Shown one piece after another: positions 39,983 through 44,956 of a DNA stretch of 44,956 bases. Each line of letters opens with the position of its first letter. Positions within the stretch are counted from its first letter, which is position 1. The stretch lies in NCBI GenBank assembly GCA_964533045.1, contig CAZHKT010000011.1:1-44956 (forward strand), read 5' to 3'. The DNA comes from JACQNR01 sp964533045. Lineage in GTDB: Bacteria; Acidobacteriota; Terriglobia; UBA7540. The notes under the pieces were generated by a model. It was not told the DNA's origin, made no database searches, and was given only the letters and a program-made list of their open reading frames with translations. The position numbers were made by a program, and so were the translations under genes.

Positions 39983-40845
39983 AGCACTGCCCGGATCGCG
40001 CGGATGAAATCCGGATTCGTTCCGCAGCAGCCGCCGATGAAGCTGGCTCCCGCCTGAAGCAGGGCGGGAACACCAGCCGCGAACGACTGCGGCGTTGCTT
40101 GGTATCTTACGGCGCCGTCCACCAGCTCTGGCAGCCCTGCGTTGGGCTTGATCCAGAGGGGCCGGTCGGTCGAGGCGCGCAGGCGCTGGCAGATGGGGAT
40201 GTAACCCTCGATTCCCAGTGCGCAGTTGGCGCCAATGATGTCCGCCCCCGCTTCGGTCAATTCTCTTGCGGCGCGCTCCGGCGTCACCCCGGTCAGCGTC
40301 CGGTCATGATTCTTTCCCGAGTCGAAAACAAATGAGGCTACGACGGGTTTCCCCAGCGGTTGGATCGCTTGCACGGCGGCTTTGACTTCTTCGACGTCGG
40401 CCATGGTTTCGAGGGCGAATCCGTCCACGCCGGCCTCGGCCAAAACTTGGGCCTGCTCGGCAAACACCTTGGCGGCCTCTTCGGCGGTCACCTCCCCCAT
40501 CACCACCAGCTTCCCGCAGGGACCGAGCGAGCCAAAAACTTTGGCGCGGCCCTGCGCGGCGCGGCGGGCAATCTCGACGCCCGCGCGGTTGAGCTCGCCA
40601 AGCTTATCCGCCAATCCGGCGCCTTCAAGGGCGATGCGGTTGCTGCGAAACGTGTTGGTTAGCAGGATCTGGGTTCCCGCCTCGACGTAGGCGCGCGCCA
40701 GGGTCTCGACCTCGGAGGCGTGGCTGAGATTCCAGGTGTCGGGACAAACGCCGCTTTCCAGCCCGCGCGCCTGGAGCTCGGTGCCCGTCGCGCCATCCAG
40801 CAGCACCGGCGCGTGAGCCAGCAGTTCTTGAATCACGGCATTCAT
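39979..40845 (-). CDS. Homocysteine S-methyltransferase-domain protein
   Basis: Zinc thiol methyltransferase fold (MetH N-terminal module / BHMT family), 288 aa. Zinc ligands C208 (IGANC) and C273-C274 (GGCCGTNP) are present, as are DGATGTELQ and NTFRSNR. It would methylate homocysteine, or another thiol, from the corrinoid protein. Start ATG has AGGA upstream. It follows the methyl-THF methyltransferase by 25 bases. Together with that gene and the corrinoid protein it forms three separated modules of cobalamin-dependent methionine synthase. The SAM-dependent reactivation module is missing, with RACo nearby instead. Confidence 0.9.
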   Translation of the reverse strand: MNAVIQELLAHAPVLLDGATGTELQARGLESGVCPDTWNLSHASEVETLARAYVEAGTQILLTNTFRSNRIALEGAGLADKLGELNRAGVEIARRAAQGRAKVFGSLGPCGKLVVMGEVTAEEAAKVFAEQAQVLAEAGVDGFALETMADVEEVKAAVQAIQPLGKPVVASFVFDSGKNHDRTLTGVTPERAARELTEAGADIIGANCALGIEGYIPICQRLRASTDRPLWIKPNAGLPELVDGAVRYQATPQSFAAGVPALLQAGASFIGGCCGTNPDFIRAIRAVL

Positions 40846-40870
40846 AGGGTGTCCTGCTGGTGCTCCCCGA

Positions 40871-41674
40871 TCAGCGGGCCACCGGCTCCAGCTTCCCTTC
40901 GCGGAAGGCGCGAAGATAGTTCATGCACATCTCGTCGCGGCCCAGCAGCGCTTCCGCGGCGCGGATATTCATCATTAACTGGCGGTCGCAGGGATCCACG
41001 ATGGCGGCGTCGAGGCCGTGCGCCATGAGCAGCGCGACGAAGACCTGGTTCAGCAGCTTGCGCTGCGGCAGCCCGAACGACACGTTGCTGACGCCGGCGC
41101 TCAGATGCACGCCCGGATAGCGCGTCGCGATATGGCCAATGGCTTCAATCAGCGCCTTGCTGTGTTCCGGTCCGGTGCTGGCGGGAAGCACACAGGCGTC
41201 CAGGTAGATATCGTCGATCGCCGTGCCTTCGGCCGTGAGGCGGTCAATCAACCGGCTGGCGGTCGCGACGCGGTCGTCCACGCCCATGGGCGGTCCGGCG
41301 GGTGACATGCAAAGCGCAATCACCTTGGGACGATACTCCTTCACCACCGGCAGCAGCGCGTTGAACTTCTCCGGCTCATCGGAAATGGAATTGAGCATGG
41401 GACGGTGCTTGCAGAGCGGCATGGCCCTGCGCAGAGCTTCCGGATCAGCGCTGTCGAGGCAGAGCGGAATATCCGCCACTTCCTGGACGATGTTCACCAG
41501 CCAGGTCAGGGTTTCGACTTCCTGGCCGGGCAAGCCGCCGTTCACGTCCAGCATGTCGGCACCGGCGGCGGCCTGGTTGCGCGCAATCTCCTGGATTTGC
41601 GCCGTATCGCGCGCCGCGGCGGCCGCGCCTACTTTCTTGCGCGTGCAGTTGATGAGTTCACCGATGATCCACAT
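40871..41674 (-). CDS. Methyltetrahydrofolate:corrinoid methyltransferase (pterin-binding)
   Basis: DHPS-like TIM barrel, 267 aa, of the AcsE/MtvA/MtgA type. It moves methyl between THF and a corrinoid protein. Motifs: IIGELINCTRKKV at the N-terminus, AGADMLDVNGG with the pterin-binding Asp at 43, PLCLDSADPEAL and NSISDE at 95-100, and LSAGVSNVSFGLPQR near 194-208, all typical. The start ATG overlaps the stop of the MetF-MetV gene by one base (TAATG), so the two are translationally coupled. Direction in vivo is probably methyl-corrinoid to THF, feeding oxidation by MetF-MetV, or the reverse for methionine synthesis. Confidence 0.93.
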   Translation of the reverse strand: MWIIGELINCTRKKVGAAAAARDTAQIQEIARNQAAAGADMLDVNGGLPGQEVETLTWLVNIVQEVADIPLCLDSADPEALRRAMPLCKHRPMLNSISDEPEKFNALLPVVKEYRPKVIALCMSPAGPPMGVDDRVATASRLIDRLTAEGTAIDDIYLDACVLPASTGPEHSKALIEAIGHIATRYPGVHLSAGVSNVSFGLPQRKLLNQVFVALLMAHGLDAAIVDPCDRQLMMNIRAAEALLGRDEMCMNYLRAFREGKLEPVAR

Positions 41675-43260
41675 TAGGGTTTGACCTCGTTCTTGTCGCC
41701 TTCCACCTGAATGTACTGCCGCTTGCAGGAGTTATCGAGCCCGGCGAAGCGGTTGGCGAGCGCGTTGGTCTTGTCCAGGCACCAGTCGCGCGGCGGCACC
41801 AGGGTATGCGCAAACTTGCGGGGATTGTCCCCCGCCGCCAGCGTGGCCTGGTACACGACATTCCAGATGCACGGCAGTTCGGGATGGATTTCGCAGCTTC
41901 CGTCCACGCGCGAGCCGCCGCAGGGCCCGTTGCGCAGTTCCTTGTAGCACCAGCGCATGGTGCATCCGGCGTAGTTCAGGTGTTCCTGGATGCAATCGCC
42001 GCAGGCCACGCAGCCGAGCGTGGCTTTGCGGTACATCGTGGCGGGCTCCAGCAGCTTGTACCAGATGTCGGGCTTCACCACCTCGTGTCCCTCCGCGTCC
42101 CGGCTGTGTTTGAGGTGCGAGGCGAGCAGGCGCTCACCCGGGGATCCCGGCCTGATCAATATTTCGTGCACTCTGCTGGAAATCCACTGCGTCCAAGTCA
42201 TGTTGGGTTTGAGCGTGGTCAGCAGGTAGTCTCCTATGGCGGCACTCAGGCCGTTCTCGCCTTCGGGCAGGAGATAGAACTGGCCGGGGTACTCGAAGAT
42301 CAGTTCATCGAGGCGGCCGCGCCAGCCGTTTCCGATGGCCGCGGCACGTTCCTGGATAACCATGAAATCTTTGTGCGTCAGTCCAAAGCCGCCGATGTGC
42401 GCCCCCGCAAAACCCAGGTCTTTCGCCGCCGCCACCATCAGCGCGGCGCGCTCCAGCCGCTCCGGCTTCTTCTCCGATCCCAGCCGCTGGATGAATTCGT
42501 CGGTCACCACGCAGCCGGCCAGTTCGCCGGACTGCATCATCTGGGCGATCTTCGCGGTGGGGACGTAGACATTGGCGAGAACCGGTATGTGACCCAAACC
42601 TTCGCGCGTCATGTATTGCTTGAGCTCGTAGAGTTTGCGCAGGTTGAATCCCAGTTGCGGAATGATGAAGCGCGCCCCCGCCGCAATCTTCAGCTCCAGC
42701 TTGAAGAACTGCATCATCTGGTCGGGCTCGCGGACCTTGTAGGGGTTCACCACCGCGCCGGCGTAGAAGTCGTATGGCGTGGTGTGCGTCTGGCGCGACC
42801 CCAGGTTGTATTCCAGCCCGGCCCGCAGCGATTGCAGCAGCCAGAGAATGAGGACGGAATCGAGATCGTAGACTGGCTTGCCGCGCCCACTGAACCCTTC
42901 CTTCTGGGCATCGCCGGTGAGCGCCAGGATGTTGTGCACGCCCATGCGGGCCAGGGCGTGCAGGCGGGCTTCGATGAAGGCCCGATTTCCGTCCTTGCCA
43001 CTCAGGTGGGCGAGTGGTTCCAAATTGTTTTCGAGAATAAACGACGTGAAAGCTTCCGGTGGCAGCGCCGGGTTTCCACCCGGAAGGTCGGTAACGCTAA
43101 TAATGCGAATGCCGCCCTCGGTCGCGGCAGCCTCACGCACGAACGACTCGGCGTCGCTCACGTTGTGATCACGCCCGAGGACCAGTTCAGCGGTGCAGAC
43201 GAACCGTCCCTCCTGGAGTGCGGATCGGAGTACGCCCCCCCCTGTGGTGTCGATATTCAT
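41674..43260 (-). CDS. Methylenetetrahydrofolate reductase fused to MetV-like Cys-rich domain
   Basis: 528 aa. Residues about 12-310 are the MetF TIM barrel (HLSGKDGNR with a methyl-THF region, ILALTGDAQKEG, AGARFIIPQLGFN, and GAHIGGFGL). Residues about 390-500 are a MetV-type C-terminal domain (PF12225-like) with eight cysteines from C417 to C464 (GCVACGDC, AGCTMRWC, GPCGG), likely zinc or Fe-S binding. In acetogens MetF and MetV are separate subunits of one complex; here they are one chain, MetF first. It interconverts methylene-THF and methyl-THF, and the electron partner is unknown (no FAD/NADH subunit adjacent, though a NuoE-like gene starts at 44469). It is the second gene of the minus-strand operon. 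Confidence 0.92.
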   Translation of the reverse strand: MNIDTTGGGVLRSALQEGRFVCTAELVLGRDHNVSDAESFVREAAATEGGIRIISVTDLPGGNPALPPEAFTSFILENNLEPLAHLSGKDGNRAFIEARLHALARMGVHNILALTGDAQKEGFSGRGKPVYDLDSVLILWLLQSLRAGLEYNLGSRQTHTTPYDFYAGAVVNPYKVREPDQMMQFFKLELKIAAGARFIIPQLGFNLRKLYELKQYMTREGLGHIPVLANVYVPTAKIAQMMQSGELAGCVVTDEFIQRLGSEKKPERLERAALMVAAAKDLGFAGAHIGGFGLTHKDFMVIQERAAAIGNGWRGRLDELIFEYPGQFYLLPEGENGLSAAIGDYLLTTLKPNMTWTQWISSRVHEILIRPGSPGERLLASHLKHSRDAEGHEVVKPDIWYKLLEPATMYRKATLGCVACGDCIQEHLNYAGCTMRWCYKELRNGPCGGSRVDGSCEIHPELPCIWNVVYQATLAAGDNPRKFAHTLVPPRDWCLDKTNALANRFAGLDNSCKRQYIQVEGDKNEVKP

Positions 43261-43341
43261 GGTTCAGGCTTATCGCCCCTGCACGGTGACTGCATGGCAG
43301 CCCCCGGCACCCCGCCGATCGCTATGCGAAAGATGGCACCC

Positions 43342-43980
43342 TCAGGCCGCCGCCACCAGCCTGCGCGCCAGTCCGACCGCGCCGTTGGCGTTGTCGCTGT
43401 ATCCGTCGGCGCCGATCTCGTTGGCATAGCGCTGCGTGACCGGAGCGCCGCCAACGATCACCTTCACCTGGTCGCGCACCCCAGCCTTCTTCAATTCTTC
43501 AATCACCACCTTCATCGAGGGCATGGTGGTCGTGAGCAGCGCGGAGAGCGCGATCAGGTCCACTTTATTGGTCTTGATGGTGTTGATGATCCTTTCCGCC
43601 GGGACGTCCACGCCCAGGTCGATGACTTCAAAGCCCGCCCCTTCGAGCATGGAGGAGACCAGATTCTTCCCGATATCATGCAGGTCGCCCTTCACCGTGC
43701 CGATCACCACCCGTCCGATGGGCTTGGCGCCCTTGGCGGCCAGCAGGGGACGGATGAGCTCCAAGCTGGCCTTCATGGCGCGGGCGGAAATCAGCAACTC
43801 CGGCACGAAGCAGTCGCCTGCCTCGAAGCGCCGCCCTACCTCATCCATGGCCGGGATCATGTATTTGGTGACCAGATCCTGGGGATCTACATTCGCGGCC
43901 AGCGCCTCCTGGGTTATGGCCACTGCGGCTTTGGCGTCGCCGTTGAGAACTGCTTCGGTGAGTTTGGTCAAATCGGTCAT
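43342..43980 (-). CDS. Corrinoid (cobalamin-binding) methyl carrier protein
   Basis: MtaC/MtbC/MtvC-type carrier, 212 aa. Residues 1-85 are the helical cap domain (AVLNGD, FEAGDCFVPELL), and residues 88-212 the B12-binding Rossmann domain with the base-off signature D99-L-H101-D-I-G104, S146-x-L148 and G177-G178. His101 would be the lower cobalt ligand. The ATG at 43980 follows GGAGGCAAAG; an ATG four codons upstream overlaps the ribosome site. First gene of the operon, 81 bases before MetF-MetV. It is the only corrinoid protein in the window, so it must serve the operon and possibly all six methyltransferase-like proteins. Confidence 0.96.
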   Translation of the reverse strand: MTDLTKLTEAVLNGDAKAAVAITQEALAANVDPQDLVTKYMIPAMDEVGRRFEAGDCFVPELLISARAMKASLELIRPLLAAKGAKPIGRVVIGTVKGDLHDIGKNLVSSMLEGAGFEVIDLGVDVPAERIINTIKTNKVDLIALSALLTTTMPSMKVVIEELKKAGVRDQVKVIVGGAPVTQRYANEIGADGYSDNANGAVGLARRLVAAA

Positions 43981-43994
43981 CTTTGCCTCCATAA

Positions 43995-44022
43995 GCGGAT
44001 ACGGACTCCTCCCCCTATCCGC
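43995..44022 (-). promoter_or_regulatory. Leader hairpin of the corrinoid operon
   Basis: GCGGATA and TATCCGC form a perfect 7-bp stem with a 14-base purine-rich loop, just upstream of the ribosome site of the corrinoid gene. It could be an RNA switch-like structure or protein operator. The surrounding 488-base gap (43981-44468) shows no cobalamin-riboswitch consensus that I could recognise; a LacI-like site at 44309 is listed separately. Confidence 0.4.
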
Positions 44023-44308
44023 AAACAAACTGCCTAAGTCTAAACAAAATGTGTGTGAATGGTACAACAATATGCCCGAATGGTGCCTCGATTGTGGATG
44101 TTTGGAGGCGAAGTTACAGTCTTGGACCCTTTCGGCCGGTTTAGCTGGGGGGAAATACACCGCATTGCGTGATGTTGCGCAGTTTCGGCCAGAATTCGGA
44201 GTTCTCGGCGCAGGATCAATCCATCGGCCCGCCCCACACGCCGGCCAAGTGACCAATCGGCCCCATCCGACCCATCTTCGCGCATGGCCAATCGAAGTCG
44301 GTGGAGAC

Positions 44309-44322
44309 TGAAAGCGCTATCA
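44309..44322. promoter_or_regulatory. LacI-family operator-like site in divergent gap
   Basis: TGAAAGCGCTATCA matches nine of ten fixed positions of TGnAAnCGnTTnCA. It lies between the corrinoid operon and the NuoE-like gene, about 150 bases before the latter. Confidence 0.35.
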
Positions 44323-44468
44323 ATTCGATCAAATTCGCCGGCTCTAGGGCAGCACAACCTGGCGGGTCATGGAATTGCTGAGGGCTGTGCGCAGGGCAAC
44401 AGGTAGAGAACCCGTGTGTCCCTGTCTGCTACATCCCACAGAAACAGGTTCGCGATAAGGGCCGAACG

Positions 44469-44956
44469 ATGAGGTTGAAGAAACGATATGGTGAGGAGCA
44501 TGGCGTCCTCGGGGCGCCCCTTGAACGCATGCGGAGGCGCGCCGGGTCTCGGCTCCTTGCGGGCCCTGACCAAATCCGCGAACTGGCACGCGACACGGGG
44601 CTTCCGGCCGCCGCCGTGCGCGGGGCCATTTCCTTCTACAGCGACCTTCATGAGGATCCGCAAGCGGTGCGCGTCTGCCAGGGCACGTCATGCAAACTTG
44701 CGGGGGCCACGAAGCTCAAACGGCTCTTCGAAGGCCGGATTCCGTGCAGGGACGTTTACTGTCTTGGCTACTGTGGCCAATCGCCCGCCATTCTTGATTG
44801 CGGGGGGCGGGTTTTCACCGGCGACCAGGCGCGGTGCTGGGCAGAGGCTGGCGGGCCGGCGCATGGCGCGGCGGAGCCTCCCGCGCGATGTCTGGCCCGA
44901 AGCCCGCTGGTGCTGGCGCGGGTGTATGATTCCAGCTTTGATGGAGGTGATGACTT
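44469..44956 (+). CDS. NuoE/HoxE-like thioredoxin-fold [2Fe-2S] protein, 3' end outside window
   Basis: Start of a redox subunit related to the 24-kDa chain of NADH dehydrogenase, hydrogenase and formate dehydrogenase complexes. The frame is open from ATG at 44469 to the edge (162 codons seen). A helical N-terminal part (IRELARDTGLPAAAVRGAISFYSDL, a typical NuoE region) precedes the [2Fe-2S] motif VCQGTSC and YCLGYCGQSPA, giving Cys x4 Cys and Cys x3 Cys. After about residue 130 the sequence is linker-like and continues, so the gene could be a NuoE-NuoF fusion. It may carry electrons from methyl oxidation to NAD+ or to a formate dehydrogenase (inference from position). Identity to one complex cannot be fixed. 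Confidence 0.75.
   Translation, partial: MRLKKRYGEEHGVLGAPLERMRRRAGSRLLAGPDQIRELARDTGLPAAAVRGAISFYSDLHEDPQAVRVCQGTSCKLAGATKLKRLFEGRIPCRDVYCLGYCGQSPAILDCGGRVFTGDQARCWAEAGGPAHGAAEPPARCLARSPLVLARVYDSSFDGGDD

Noticed and set aside
43981..44468. Cobalamin riboswitch upstream of the corrinoid operon
   Set aside because: I could not find the conserved B12-box sequence on the minus strand; only a simple hairpin is visible.
1..44956. tRNA, rRNA or intact insertion sequence
   Set aside because: No tRNA-like cloverleaf, rRNA motif or transposase frame was recognised by eye; a tRNAscan or ISfinder search would settle this.

Overview
The window looks like a piece of a GC-rich, plant-polymer-degrading acidobacterial chromosome (Bryobacterales/Solibacteres-like). 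This is inferred from an Oar-type TonB receptor with an N-terminal carboxypeptidase-regulatory domain, many exported (Tat or Sec) glycoside hydrolases, and abundant short GTAGCGGC-bounded palindromic repeats between genes. Glycyl-radical and corrinoid enzymes point to at least part-time anaerobic life. No rRNA, tRNA, CRISPR array or intact transposase was seen.

Layout. 1-7.2 kb: outer-membrane and surface genes, namely a partial Oar-like receptor, an exported TPR protein, an OprC/NosA-like copper receptor and a small Cys-rich protein. 7.4-13.4 kb: GH51 alpha-L-arabinofuranosidase, GH127 beta-L-arabinofuranosidase, a DapA-family aldolase/dehydratase and a divergent SDR. 13.5-20.3 kb: a GntR regulator, a glycyl-radical activase, trans-4-hydroxy-L-proline dehydratase (HypD, all examined active-site residues present), proline dehydrogenase and an amino-acid permease. 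20.6-27.2 kb: a second GH127-like enzyme, threonine dehydrogenase, a GH36/clan-D-like TIM-barrel hydrolase and a mutarotase-like protein. 27.3-39.1 kb: six divergent URO-D/MtaA-superfamily methyltransferase-like genes, interleaved with an unrecognised exported TIM-barrel protein and a RACo-type corrinoid activator. 39.1-44 kb: a minus-strand operon of corrinoid protein, MetF-MetV fusion, methyl-THF:corrinoid methyltransferase, homocysteine methyltransferase and DUF1638. 44.5 kb to the edge: the start of a NuoE-like (perhaps NuoE-NuoF fused) protein.

How it may work together (inference). Beta- and alpha-L-arabinofuranosidases sit beside a hydroxyproline dehydratase, a proline dehydrogenase and an amino-acid permease. 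This is the set expected for eating plant hydroxyproline-rich glycoproteins such as extensins: strip the Hyp-linked arabinose, possibly strip galactose with the clan-D-like enzyme, import the imino acids and convert Hyp and Pro to pyrroline-5-carboxylate. The 27-44 kb part looks like a methyl-group catabolism module. Several methyltransferases would feed a single corrinoid protein, which passes methyl to THF for oxidation by the MetF-MetV fusion, with RACo keeping cobalt reduced. The methyl donors are unknown; O-methyl groups of plant polysaccharides are one guess.

Other striking features are non-coding. A family of REPIN-like palindromic elements supplies the TAG stop codon of five genes. 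At two places a unit of about 106-107 bp, made of a gene's 3' tail plus a repeat, is tandemly duplicated. A LacI-type operator motif with an AANCGCTT-type core recurs in four intergenic regions.
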